The notes below the pieces were generated by a model. The model worked only from the letters and a program-made list of their open reading frames with translations. It was not told the origin of the DNA and made no database searches. This document shows positions 21,588 through 33,000 of a DNA stretch of 64,000 bases, one piece after another (the stretch's first letter is position 1; every line of letters starts with the position of its first letter). The translations under genes were made by a program, and so were the position numbers. Source of the DNA: Lycium barbarum (taxonomy: Eukaryota > Streptophyta > Magnoliopsida > Solanales > Solanaceae); NCBI RefSeq assembly GCF_019175385.1, contig NC_083337.1, positions 168,095,713 through 168,159,712 on the forward strand, written 5' to 3'.

Positions 21588-21763
21588 TGTAGGAAATATT
21601 TTCCGTAAAAGATTTCATTCCTTGACTTAGTTAATATACAAACTATACAACCATAATGTTGGCCTAGAATTAAGGAGCTAACCTAAAATAGGAGATTACA
21701 AAATATTCTAACCTAAAATAGGAGATTACAAAATATTCTAACTAATATTTACATAATCTATCA
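21588..21763 (-). repeat. 3' LTR of the Ale-type element, with internal 30-bp duplication
   Basis: The block CCTAAAATAGGAGATTACAA plus ten further bases occurs twice in tandem (about 21681-21740). The 5' LTR has it once. Two substitutions otherwise. Confidence 0.9.
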
Positions 21764-24700
21764 CGCCCCCGCAGTCGAAACGGGAGGTTTACGAACGCTG
21801 AGACTGTCCCGAAAATCTTCAAATAAGACTTGTGGTAGTCCTTTGGTGAAAATATCGGCAATCTGATAACGGGATGGAACATGGAGGACACGAACCTGTC
21901 CACGTGCAACCTTTTCACGAACAAAATGGATGTCCATTTCAATGTGCTTGGTGCGCTGATGTTGCACTGGATTGCCTGAAAGATAAATGGCACTTACATT
22001 GTCATAATATACCATAGTAGCCTTATGAATAGGACAATGTAATTCTAACAGAAGATTTCGAATCCAGCATGACTCGGAGACAACATTAGCAACCCCCCTA
22101 TACTCCGCCTTAGCACTCGAATGAGAGAGGGTAGGTTGGCGTTTCGAAGACCAAGATATCAAGTTATCTCCAAGGAAGACACAACAACCCGATGTCGACC
22201 GACGTGTGTCAGGGCACCCCTCACCCCCCCCCCCCCCCCCCCCCAAAATCCGCATCAGTATAGAAAAGGAGGTCAGTAACTGAAGATGGATAAAGATGCA
22301 AACCATAATCAAGTGTACCCTGGATGTAACGGATGATGTGCTTAAGAGCATGCATATGATCATCTCGCGGAGCATGCATGTGTAAGCATACCTATTGAAC
22401 AGCATAAGAAATATCCGGCCTCGTGAAAGTAAGATACTGAAGTGCACCTGCGAGACTGCGAGACTGCGATAGTGAGTCGGGTCATCATATGGAGCACCGG
22501 ATGTGCTGCTCACCTTCGGTTTAGTATCAACCGGAGTAGAAGTAGCCTTACAAGACGACATCCCAGCACGATCAATGATTTCTTCGGCATACTTACGTTG
22601 CGAAAGAAACATGCCATCCTTATGGCGAGTGACATGAATGCCAAGGAAATAATTCAAAGGACCCAGATCCTTCATAGAAAATTCCGAGACAAAGAGAGTC
22701 ATAATGGAGCAACGGATAGAATCTGAGGAAGCAGTAAGAATAATATCATCAACATAAAGTAAAATGTATGCCATATCGGACCCTTTTTTGTAGATGAACA
22801 AAGAATTGTCAGATCTGCTGTTTGAAAAACCAAGAGAAGAGACATAATATGCAAAACGCTTGTACCATGCCCTCGGGGCCTGCTTAAGTCCATATAAGGA
22901 CTTACGGAGTAAACATACATAATCCGGATGAGTGGGATCTCTGAAACTCATAGGTTGATGCATATACACTGTTTCCTTGAGCTCACCGTGTATGAAAGCA
23001 TTCTTGACATCGAGCTGATGAATAGGCCACTTCTTTGATAAGGAAAGGCTGAGAACGGTACAGATCGTAGCTGGCTTGACCACCGGACTGAAGGTCTCGC
23101 CACAATCAATGCCAACCTGTTGAGTCTTTCCATCACCTACAAGACGGGCTTTATGCCTCTCAAAATCACCATTAGACTTTTCGTTATAAGTGAAAATCCA
23201 CATAGAACGAATAACATTCACATTAGGTGGACGGGGCACCAACTCCCACGTCTTATTTTTAATAAGAGCATCAAATTCATCATCCATAGCCATTTTCTAA
23301 TTCGGGTCACGAAGGGCGATCACAGGGTTACGAGGGAGAGGGAATTTTGTAACCATGGTATTCAATTTAAACGTACGTTTTGGCTTAAAAATACCAGTTT
23401 GACTCCGGGTCACCATTCGGGGTGGATTGGTAGAATGGGGCAGCTGGGGTGATGTTTGTGTGGGTGTGGGAGACGGAGCGGGTTAGGCAGCAGGGGAGGC
23501 GGCTGGCCCATACGCTGCCAACGGAGGGGAGGAGGCAGTACAGTCCACAGTGGGAGGGAGGGTAGTCAGCTGGGTCACGAGTGAAGCATAGGGTGGTCCA
23601 GGCCGATTATCCAGATCAGTAGCCATATGATGCAACCAAAATGGGGAAATCCCTTCATCCAAAAAATCATAAGTCGTTGAAGTAGGAGAATGTAAATTGG
23701 AAAATGGGAAAACATTCTCATCAAAAATCACGTGACGAGAAATAATGATCTTTTTGGACGATAAATCATAACACTTATACCCCGTATGATTCGTAGGATA
23801 CCCCAAAAATACACACGGTATAGACCGGGCTTGCAATTTGTGGATAGTCATAGAACGAAAGAGGGGATAGCATAAACACCTAAAAACCTGAAGATGAGAG
23901 TAAGATGGCTTTCTTTGGTATAGCACTTGAAGAGGAGAAACATGACCCAATAATTTGCTTGGTAAAATATTAAGAAGGTATGTTCCCATTTGTAAGGCGT
24001 GATGCCAAAATGAAAGGGGAAGAGAAGCATGAGCAAGGAGAGTCCGAGTGATATTATTGATAGGTCGGATTTTTCTTTCGGCTTTCCCATTTTGTGATGA
24101 CGTATGTGGACAAGAAAGACGAAATGACATCCCATTAGACTCACAAAATTTCCCGAATTGACCATTATCATATTCCCTCCCATCATCACATTGGACATTT
24201 TTAATATGACGTTCAAATTGGGTATGAATGTGGGCTTATAAAGCTAAGAATTTCGCATAAACATCGAAAGTCCATAAAAACTTCAAAAAATCATCCAAAA
24301 AAAGAACATAATACCGATGACCCAATGAACTTAACACGGGAGAGGTCCACAAATCACTATGAATAATATCAAATGGCATCAAAGTTTTGGAAATAGAACA
24401 AACAAACGACAACTTAATGTGTTTACCAAGAACGCAAGAACGACAAATACTAGAATGACTAGATTTATTACATTCAATGCTTTTATTAAGCCTAAGACAA
24501 TCCAAAATAGAATTTCCCGGATGACCCAAACGAGCATGCCAAAAAGGAGAGGACAACACCGCAAAGGTTGATGGAGTGGTGGTTGGATATTTGATGGTGG
24601 TGATTGGATAAATATCTCCCCGACTATCACACCGCATTAGTGCCATCCCCGTCTGAAAATCCTTCACAGAAAACCCATATGGATCAAAGTCAACAGACAC

Positions 24701-26082
24701 AGAATTATCAGTAGTAAACTTTCGGACTGAAATTAAATCCTTAATGAGTTTAGGAGCATGTAAGACATTCCGTAAGGATAAAGGGGGGTATGGGGAAGGC
24801 AAACTAGTATGACCACAACCACGAATTGGAATCGAATGACCATTTCCCACAACAATATCATTATTTTGATTGCTCAAATTAAAATAAGACGAGAGATTAC
24901 CGTCCGAGGATGTCATATGAGAAGTGGCCCCGGTATCCATGTACCAATTTTGATCGGGCGGGTTCAAGGTCATGGTGTGCATTGCGGACTCGATGTTGGT
25001 TGGAACATACGACCCATGAGGTGCCACTGCTGCCGTATATAGCTATTGGGCTGGAGGAGGGCCCAATATACCTTGCTGTCGTGCTGGGCCAGGCGGGGGA
25101 CAAGCCCATGACGTGGTCGGGTACGGGCAGGGGGGAGGAGTAGCAACCCAACGAGGCTGTGGTACCCACTGCCAGTGGCCAAACTGTCCGGCAGGCCACT
25201 GCTGTGAAGAGGAGCCCGCTGGCAGCGGACCACCGCTGCTACGGCCTGAACCACCGCGTCCGCCGGATGTGTTTTTACCGTCGCCTGAGCCGCGGCCAGA
25301 ACTACTTTTTCGGCCAGTCCCAGCATTTTGGCGGTGGGAATTTTTGGTTTTCCCTCAGCGTGAGCTTGTGTTTTCAGTGGGCAATGCCGCGTCGTCGACT
25401 GCGGCTACTATAGCCGAACCAGACCCGTGAGACACCATTACCACAAGTTCACGTTCTTCTAAAACAAGGGAAGACCGAGCCTCTGTGAATGGGGGAGAGG
25501 CTTAGCATGGCGAATTTGTGTCCCAACCCCTTTGTACGCTTCAGTGAGACCCGAAATCAGTTAAAGGACAAGATGGCTATTCGTTACGGGAGCTCCAACA
25601 TTTTTCATTTGATCCGCAAGGATTTTTAGACGTTGACAATAGGCAGAGGCATGGGGAAAATCCTCCATACAAGTCGTCGTGAATTCTTTTTCGAGAGTCA
25701 CCGCACGAGAGGTTTGATGATCTTGGAATATATCACACAAGCGAACCCAAGCGTCCATGGCAGTAGCGTCTGGTTCGATGATGGTGTTTAACAAATCATT
25801 CGAAATTGTTGAATATATCCATTGAAGCACGGTGGCGTCAATGGACGTCCATAATTCGACTTCCTTATCAGTTTTGGGAGCCGGCTTCTCCTTACCTGTG
25901 GGTGGAGGAATGATGTGATGAAGGACCTTGTGAGAACGAGCATGAATCTTGAAAAGCTCGGCCCATGTTCCGTATTGTGAGTTCTCCATCTCAAGAGTAA
26001 CAGAGATGTGATTCTTGATATTCGAGACAACGAGGGTTGGGTGGAACGAGGGCTTAACCCGAGTGGGTGTTGCATCGGCCAT
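21764..26082 (-). pseudogene. Decayed Gag-Pol of the Ale-type element
   Basis: From the ATG at 26082 on the minus strand: Gag to 25561 ([15 protein letters not shown] at the start), protease site WYMDTGATSHM near 24935, integrase (HSDLW near 24310, CDDGREYD near 24180, GKAERK near 24080), RT with YVDDIILT near 22745, and RNase H ending at about 21764. I see no zinc knuckle; the Gag C-terminus is Gly/Ser/Pro-rich. Lesions: stops at 25561-25563, 25355-25357, 25043-25045, 24236-24238, 23483-23485 and 23297-23299; a base lost in a C-run near 25490; an 8-bp tandem duplication near 22450-22467 that shifts the RT/RNase H linker; and a poly-G tract (sense) at 22224-22244 after which the original frame returns. 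Clearly dead. Confidence 0.9.
22224..22244. repeat. Poly-C tract of 21 bases
   Basis: An unbroken run of 21 C on the plus strand lies inside the RNase H region of the Ale-type element, at the codons for the conserved CPDTRRSTSG segment. Confidence 0.95.
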
Positions 26083-26184
26083 GGCGGATGTAGTAGAGAA
26101 AGAAGGTGACGGAAAGAGGAAGAAGAAAGAGGGACTAGGGCGTAGCGGAAGGAGGAAGAAGAAAGAAACCCTAATCTGATACCA

Positions 26185-26330
26185 TGTAGGAAATATTTTT
26201 CGTAAAAGATTTCATTCCTTGACTTGGTTAATATACAAACTATACAACCATAATGTTGGCCTAGAATTAAGGAGCTAACCTAAAATAGGAGATTACAAAA
26301 TATTCTAACTAATATTTACATAATCTATCA
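26185..26330 (-). repeat. 5' LTR of the Ale-type element
   Basis: 146 bp, TGTAGGAAAT to TAATCTATCA on the plus strand. The primer site lies immediately inside. Confidence 0.9.
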
Positions 26331-26387
26331 GGTGTTGTAGCTAAGGTTGAAATTGTGAGTTTTTTTATTTCCACATGAAAGGGAGGA

Positions 26388-26877
26388 GAAAATGACAAAA
26401 ATGTTTCCTCATGTTTGAGAGTAGATTAAAAATAGTCACTCAAGTATGTACTGAACAGTTTGGGTCCCTTAACTTTTTAAAAACTGACACTTTTAGTCCC
26501 ATCAAATATCTAACCTAAAGACAACAGTGGGAAAAAATATTAAACTATAAACACCAAAAAAGTCAGATTAAATCCAAAAATATAAAACACCCAAAACTAC
26601 ACTAGACGCTAAAATATATTTAAAAACAAAAAGCGGAATAACACACCTCAAAAAATGGTATCATACTCCAGAATAAATAGAAAATAGTAAAAACTTAAAA
26701 TATTATACGTCTAAATGTGAGTCGTAAATATTTTTTTCTCCATAGTTTCTGTCAAATTTAATAGACACATTTGATAAATATTTGACGGGGACTAAAATTA
26801 TTTATCTTTTGATAAACATAATTAAGAGACAATTTTGAGCTTACCCTCAAACATATGGGACTATTTTTGTCATTTTC
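26388..26877. mobile_element. Non-autonomous TIR element, possibly Mutator-like, about 490 bp
   Basis: Long imperfect inverted ends: AAATGACAAAAATGTTTCCT at the left and the complement of AAAATGACAAAAATAGTCCC at the right, extending through TGTTTGAGAGTA / TGTTTGAGGGTA for about 45 bp. No clear target duplication, so the family is a guess. Confidence 0.5.
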
Positions 26878-27737
26878 ATCCCAAATTGAAAGAACTAGGA
26901 GAAGCAAAAACCAAATACCTAAGTTGGATTCGAGGAAATGAGATGTCTTGGCTTGTTATCATTTGAATAGCAGAAAATAACCTTTTCGGACCTCTTGTGT
27001 GCTTTTTCAAAATGTGTAAAAAAGAACACAGTCTTGTAAAAGTTACAGGGTCATTGAACTAAAAAAAAAATTGATGGACTAAAAACTCATTTCTTCCCAT
27101 TGCATTCTCATCAAAGCCGTATACCTAAGTTGCAAGTCCAAAGCCGTTTGACCAGGCAATTTCTTGATTCTTCTATCCGCACACAACCCTACAATATTCT
27201 CTCCCTTTCCGCTTTTCATCTTTTTCACATTTTGCGAGTTTTTAAAGAAATACAAAAGGAACTCGCTTTTAGGTTCTTGGCTCACTTTTGCCTTTTATCA
27301 GTTTTTTTTATCCTAGGCTTGCATTATAATGGAGGGGAATGTCTTGCGTATTAGCCTTTTGAAAGCAGATATGAAGGGGTCGAATTTGCCTACGGTTGAT
27401 CCCAAATCATTGTCGTTGCTTGGGTATGCAAAAATTCACCAATATCATATGGTTACACTATTCAAGGTCGAGTTGGAGGAAAGCATTGATGGAGGTAATC
27501 TGCTGCTTTCTTCAAAATAATCTTCTTTGTCTTACATTAGAGTGCTTGTTTGTCTGTCTCTATGTTTTTTCCGTGTCAACTCGAACCACCCAACATTCTT
27601 TCCTTCAAGTGTGCTATGATCTCAGCTGAATGCGAACAAAAACAGACTAATTGAACCAAAATTGATGAAACAATAATTTTTGGTATTTTTCTGTATATTA
27701 ATACTGGAACCAAATTACAATAGAAATGGAAATGAAC
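26878..27737. other. Intergenic, uncertain coding potential
   Basis: Open frames at 27329-27520 (+, 63 codons) and 27079-27285 (-, 68 codons) match no family that I know. No splice structure was evident. Confidence 0.35.
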
Positions 27738-28290
27738 AATAATTCAACAGATAGCTTCCAAATATGAGGTATTGAACCTGCAATTTGGAGAAGAAGAACC
27801 AAATTTAGATGAGAGAAGAAATTTGGGGTTGAAGAGAAGAGAATCCAGATGAGAGAGAAAATTAATACCAGTGCATAAAATTGCCTTTGACAGTTCCAGA
27901 TGTTGGTTACATAATAAAGAAATAATTGATCTAAGCCGTCTATTTCTAACTGAATGAATCAATCTCAACTGTTGAGCTTTTCCGTGTTTTGCAAGATGGT
28001 CCTCCCGCTTTGGCTAAATGCGAATAGAAATAAAATGATACTCTTAGTAGTTAGGTTCGTTACATACCATTCCCCTTAACAAAATCCTTGTCCTCAAGGA
28101 TTAAAGTTTGGAAACTTAGCCTTCAAATCAGAATAGTCTTCCCAGGTAGCATCTTCAGTTGGTAGACTTGACCATTGGACTGAAACCTTGACAGCAGCCA
28201 CATTCCATTTCTTGACCATTTGTCTTTGTAGAATAGCTATAGGTTGCACTAAAAAATTACCATCCTCACCAGTACTGGGCAAGGTAGTTT
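27738..28290 (-). mobile_element. Ty3/gypsy (chromovirus-type) remnant: Pol C-terminus and possible LTR fragment
   Basis: The minus strand at 28094-28282 ends in VQWSSLPTEDATWEDYSDLK, then FPNFNP and a stop. This is the chromodomain-like tail of Ty3/gypsy chromovirus polyproteins. Downstream in sense (lower coordinates) a GGACAAGGATTTTGTTAAGG word and about 330 bp without coding resemble the end of such an element and the start of an LTR. Integrase, RT and everything upstream are missing, and the preceding frame is lost at about 28285. Confidence 0.65.
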
Positions 28291-28470
28291 ACCTTGAATC
28301 GGCATAAATATTTGCTAGATGTTGCACATAAACTCAGTGTTGTCTAAGGGGTCGTATCGAGTCTCTTAGAATATTAAATGATCGTAGGTTGGTCTCGATT
28401 AAAGGCTTTTTTGGATTGAGGGATTTAGGGGATCGGGATTAATGAAATTTCTATGCACTAATGAACATAA
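28291..28470. repeat. Dispersed repeat, copy 1
   Basis: The stretch from about 28325 to 28460 (GTTGTCTAAGGGGTCG, then TTGGTCTCGATTAAAGG and TTTAGGGGATCGGGATTAA) is recognisably the same as 31610-31750 in the same orientation. Family unknown. Confidence 0.55.
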
Positions 28471-29200
28471 TCATGAACTAAGAACTGCATAATGAATCAC
28501 ACAATGTGACTCACATTGCAAAATAAAAATTATAAGTTTAAACAGAAGGGTAAAAAGACCTAACGTGTGAAGTTAAGAGAAAAGGTCTGAACTTTATTGA
28601 ATAATTAAAAAGAAACCTCAGGTGTGCTTTACCAAATCAAAACATGAAGCACCCATCAAGATATCAACCCCCCATCATAATATGAACTCAAAATTTCCTA
28701 TGGGCTCACTCAATAAAAAATTTCAAATGAAAACATTAATGAAATTGGAAAGATGTCAATGCAAGCCCGAAACAGAAGATTCAACTACAAAAAAAATTTA
28801 TCTCTTGTAGGCATGGCTCTAACACGATTGGACATAAAATAGTGCAAGAGAAAATTTAAATTGGAGAAAACAACAAAAGCAATTTATCATAGATAACACA
28901 AAATGAAATATATATGACATGTATCGTCCTCTTCATATGAATATATTGAAAACATAAATTTCTCCTCACATGCTTTTTTTTTTCTTTTTCCCATTGAAAC
29001 ACAAATCCTATAATATATAAAAGGAAGATAGTGAATGGAACAAAATAAAATCAAGAGAAAAAGAATAAATTATCTTCCAAATATCAATGCAGTGAGTGCA
29101 GTGGTGCCCGAGGACAAGGCTAGGTCAATAGAGCATGATTTGGCAAAGGTTTTTTTTTTCTTCTTCTTCTTTGGAGATATTTAAGTTAGATATTTTTAAT
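28471..29200. other. Intergenic, no feature recognised
   Basis: A-rich plus strand. The open frame at 28622-28810 is low-complexity and unsupported. Confidence 0.4.
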
Positions 29201-29203
29201 TTA

Positions 29204-29566
29204 TAGCCTGTTTGGCCAAACTTATTTTTCCCTCAAAAGTACTTATTTTTTCAATAAGTACTTATTTTAAAAAAAGTGAGGTGTTTGGCCAAGCTTTTGG
29301 GATAAAATAAGTGTTTTTAGGGAGTAGCAGAAGCAGTTTTTTAGAAGCTAAAAAAATAGCTTTTGCCCAAAAGTACTTTTTTGAAAAGTACTTTTGAGAA
29401 AAATACACACAGAAGCACTTTTTAAAAGCTTGACCAAACACTAATTGCTGCTCAATAGTACTTTTTAAATTAATTAGTCAAACACAAACTGCTTTTAGTT
29501 AAAAGTACTTTTTTGAAAAGTACTTTTAAAAATAAGTTGTTTTTAGAAGTTTGGCCAGACAGGCTA
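29204..29566. mobile_element. PIF/Harbinger (Tourist)-like MITE, 363 bp
   Basis: Ends TAGCCTGTTTGGCCAAACTT and, in complement, TAGCCTGTCTGGCCAAACTT. TTA at 29201-29203 and 29567-29569 fits a 3-bp target. The interior repeats AAAAGTACTTTT words, giving strong secondary structure. Confidence 0.75.
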
Positions 29567-29569
29567 TTA

Positions 29570-29958
29570 TTGTCGGTTCATACTTCGAGGCATTTAGTAG
29601 CTTATTTTCCACATAATTAAAAAAGAAGACTTTTTGTCATCATCTGTGATCTGGATTTTTCTTTTTATTAAATGAGAGAAAACTTCCAAAACATTCATCA
29701 ATATGTCATCTCCAAAACGGAAAAAAAAAAAAAAAACAGCTTCTAGCAGTATATTAAGAGCTATCAATGCCCTTTAATTCACTTTAATTCTAGAACTCTT
29801 CAGTAGCATTGGACAACGTTAAAAGAAGCAAGAAGCCATCAGAAACAGTTTATAAAAGTTATCTTCATCACTACATTCCCAATTGATTGTACATGAAATT
29901 GATTGTAGTACATCTCCCAAACAGACTTGACTTGAAATTGATTGTATGAGAATTGGCT
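29570..29958. other. Intergenic with an A17 run
   Basis: A run of about 17 A at 29720-29737 on the plus strand. No gene seen. Confidence 0.45.
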
Positions 29959-31158
29959 CTAGTAAACATCCCTCGTATACAAAATTGAAGTCGGTTTTAC
30001 AAAGTACTCACCAACCCTCATTTTATGGCCTGGTTGGTCCGGATCAACAATAAAAGCCGCATTTCGTGTTGTACGTCAGTAGGCTCCGAGGAGAACTCCT
30101 CGAACTAATTGACTATAAACTTGAGAAAAGAATTCATCAAAAGACGGCTCAAAAATATAGAAAGAATCATCACCGAGATCGCCATGATACGTCATATTGG
30201 CCACAAAGTTTATGGCAAAAACTATTGTTCCCCAACTAAATTGGTACTCAGTGGACCATCGTTTATTAAAGACCCCCAGAATCACAATGTTCTGAGCTAC
30301 CCGATTGGTTGGGTTATGTATGTTCGACCACATATTTGCCCACAGGTTCAACGCTTGGTTGTCGCTATATATGCTAAGTGGAAAGACGGAATGAGCAAGG
30401 CCATAATTATGTCTCACAAACAAAGTTTAGGTCTTCCACAAAGTTTATTTTTACATGGTTGTTCCCAAAAATGGGATGCACATACATCCACTCCACGAAA
30501 TCCGTGTGTGCCATCCATGCACGTATCATTGCTAGGTAAGATTCTACGGTTTGGCATCCCGTTTGTTGTTCAACAAAAATTCAAATCAAGGTGCTAAAGC
30601 TCCTGAAGTCCGCTCTCTTAAGCCGATTATTTACTTGCTGAGAATCGCAAAAATTATTGAGTCTTATTTTTCCGTCCACCCCCAATAAAACATTGTTGTT
30701 TAGTTGAGGATAGTCAAAACCCGATCATTAACAGCCTTTAGTGCTAGGACTATATCCTAGAAAGTTCTTCTATAATTGTCCCTGAGGCCAATACATACTC
30801 CACCAAATGATTTCCACTTGGAAACTTGTGCATCAACAGATGCTACATTGACTACTTGACACAGATCAGAGTTATGTCTCAACTTTTAAAGTCGCTCAAT
30901 GAAGACGATGACGCCTCCATTGGGGTGAGAAGCATTTGCAAGGGGCGTAGCTATACCCTCTACACATCTTCTTCTAGCAAGTAGCATCCTATCTACTGCA
31001 GCACTAGTGGTTACAAAATCCAAAAAATATAATGCACTCGCTTGAAGCTGTGTATCATCCCCGTTAGCAATATACGTTGTTTCCCAACAATTGATGCTAC
31101 CCGAAACCAAGTCATGAATGATATAATTTGTTACTTGTTGAATGTGAGTATCTCCCAT
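29959..31158 (-). pseudogene. Decayed ~399-codon reading frame, possible endogenous non-retroviral virus nucleoprotein
   Basis: On the minus strand an ATG at 31156-31158 and a stop at 29959-29961 bracket 1200 bp that read as one degraded protein. Coding character continues across all breaks. Breaks seen: TAA at 30886-30888, TAG at 30757-30759, a frame change near 30705, TGA at 30581-30583, a compensating frame change near 30430, and TGA at 30076-30078. Compact hydrophobic and aromatic segments (SIYSDNQALNLWANMW, SFYIFEPSFDEFFSQ) and the lack of introns suggest a single-exon source. I do not recognise a plant family. Length and context would fit a varicosavirus-type coat/nucleoprotein, which is known to occur as old insertions in plant genomes, but this is inference from length and habit, not from a motif. 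No product is possible from this copy. Confidence 0.4.
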
Positions 31159-31606
31159 TGTTAACTATGGGAAGTTTTGGCTTCAAAAGACCCAAAGTTA
31201 TTATCCTGGTGGTGGAGAAAAGAGAAAATCAGCCTTGTTTCCGTTGGGTTGGTTCTTTGTGTTTGAAATTATAATCCTCACATGCTTTCCAATCGTACAA
31301 CAGTAATAATTGTTAGGGCTTAAAATAACAACCCAAATCTGGCATAACTTTATATAGTAAATTTATCTTCCTACTATGTAATGTCACGTGTATTAATATT
31401 CATGAAAAAAGAGACGACTCACAAATAGGAGGTCATTTTTAATGTAATTTTAAGTAATCACTTTACTTAAACATAGGGTTACAGATAAAAGCTCAAATAA
31501 TATTTTAAATCTTAACTGTAAAACTTTTAGATATATGTCAGATGGTCCAACATGTTGTTGGATTGGTGCTTCATATTAAATTGACATAAGCGTTTGGTAG
31601 ATGTAA
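31159..31606. other. Intergenic, no feature recognised
   Basis: AT-rich flank upstream of the decayed reading frame. No recognisable virus, repeat or gene sequence seen. Confidence 0.4.
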
Positions 31607-31760
31607 ACATCAACTTAGTATCGTCTAAGGGATCGGATCGGGCCAATTGTGGTCCTGTGAAATGATCTCAAGCTGGTCTCGATCAGAAGATTTAGGGGGC
31701 CTGGGATTAAGGGCTTTAGGGGGTCAGGGATTAAGGAAATTTTTAGGAGGATCCCGACCC
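31607..31760. repeat. Dispersed repeat, copy 2
   Basis: Same orientation as the copy at about 28325-28460; shared words include GTCTAAGGGATCG, CTGGTCTCGATC and AAGGAAATTTTTA. The two copies lie 3.3 kb apart on either side of the MITE and the virus-like frame. Confidence 0.55.
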
Positions 31761-32815
31761 CTTACCCAGGTGGTTCTTAGGGGGTGAAGTTAGGCGAATT
31801 TATTTCAAAATTTATATTAAAATATTTATTATATGAACACTAAAATGATAAGGTGATGTAAGTTAAAGAATTTTAAATTTTAAAATTTTGAATACAATTT
31901 TGTAGTTACATAAGTTCTTATTTTGACCTCTAAACTTGCAAATTACATAGTATTTGCAAATTAATCAAATCTTTGCAACATGAAATTTTACTCGAAACCT
32001 CAGCTACCTTGGAGAATGCAAATTCTTTGCCAAAGAAAATGGTGGACTAATGAAGATATGAGTTACTTGTTCAAGATGAAATGCAAAAAATGTGGGAAAG
32101 TAACTGTAGAACAATGTCCTTGTTTGAATCAGACCGTGGAGAACAATTGAACAGAATTCAACCTTAATTAGAAGTGTAAAATTTGTTCTTGTATTGGATT
32201 GTGAACCCTAGTTCCTGGATCCAACACTATCACTTATCTCCATGCTGAGAGGAACATTTAGACACCACTCATTATTTTTTAATGTGTAGGTCTTATTCCT
32301 TATTTACATTTTTATGGTGGTTGGATGATTGAAGTATTTTTCCATGAGTTTGTTGGTGTGAATTTGGTCAATGAAAAAATTGTAGACAATGTCAAGGATT
32401 TTGGTGACCATATGATAGGATTCCTAAAGGTGAAACACTCACATTTTGGATTGAATTAATGAGCAAACTTGGGAAAGACCCAAATCCTCTCACTAAACTC
32501 AACTAAAAAGCACCTAAGTTAATTGAAACCCAACAAAGAATTACACAAAGTGATTCCACAAAGTGAGTAACTCAATATGAACTTCAAGGACAAAGATTCT
32601 TCAACCACTAAAAAATCACACTCTTAGTCACTAATCACTCAACGAAGATATTAGATAATCTACCAAACAAACTAATTCACCAATTTAGGTTTTCATCAAA
32701 ATTCAAGCTAACCTTACTCTAAGCTTAAGAATTACAATTTATAGTCTAGGCTTATTACAACTAGGCGCAAAAGTGACAATAGCTTGACTTAAAAGAAAGC
32801 CCAAAACGAAATAAC
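31761..32815. other. Intergenic, no feature recognised
   Basis: AT-rich, stops in all frames, no repeat ends seen. Confidence 0.4.
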
Positions 32816-33000
32816 AGAAACTCGAGATGCGGTTGCATATGTGGCTGCATACTGAGTTTGCGGGGCCGCATCCTGGCCGCATTTTGTCTCAGCCACTGGT
32901 TGGGACACGGTGGAGATGCGGTCGCATATGGCAGTTTGCGGTCGCATCCTGCACCACATTCTTGGCCGCATCTTGCAATCCTTCTTCCTTTTCGTCCCAC
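32816..33000. repeat. GC-rich patch with repeated GCGGTCGCAT / GGCCGCAT words
   Basis: About ten variants of a TGCGG(T/C)(C/T)GCAT word in 180 bp, in both orientations. This explains the overlapping open frames on both strands. Probably debris of a repeat family; not coding. Confidence 0.5.

Larger units (their letters stand above)
21588..26330 (-). mobile_element. Copia LTR retrotransposon, Ale/Retrofit type, inactive
   Basis: A 4743-bp element on the minus strand. The right (5') LTR is 146 bp (26185-26330) and the left (3') LTR 176 bp (21588-21763), the extra 30 bp being a tandem copy. The primer site TGGTATCAGATTAGGG starts exactly at the 5' LTR end. A purine tract (GCGGGGGCG in sense) abuts the 3' LTR. 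Flanks GGTGC (21583-21587) and GGTGT (26331-26335) look like a 5-bp duplication with one change. Very short LTRs and the RTKHIEMDIHFVREK motif fit the Ale/Retrofit lineage. Confidence 0.9.

Noticed and set aside
25113..25430. Pro-rich open frames on the plus strand in the Ale-type element
   Set aside because: Antisense shadow of the Gly/Ser/Pro-rich Gag C-terminus.
29720..29737. Poly-A run as the tail of the virus-like frame
   Set aside because: The A run is on the plus strand while the frame is on the minus strand, so the polarity is wrong for a reverse-transcribed tail.
30109..30597. 162-codon open frame on the plus strand
   Set aside because: It is antisense to the decayed frame at 29959-31158, whose coding pattern on the minus strand is much better supported.
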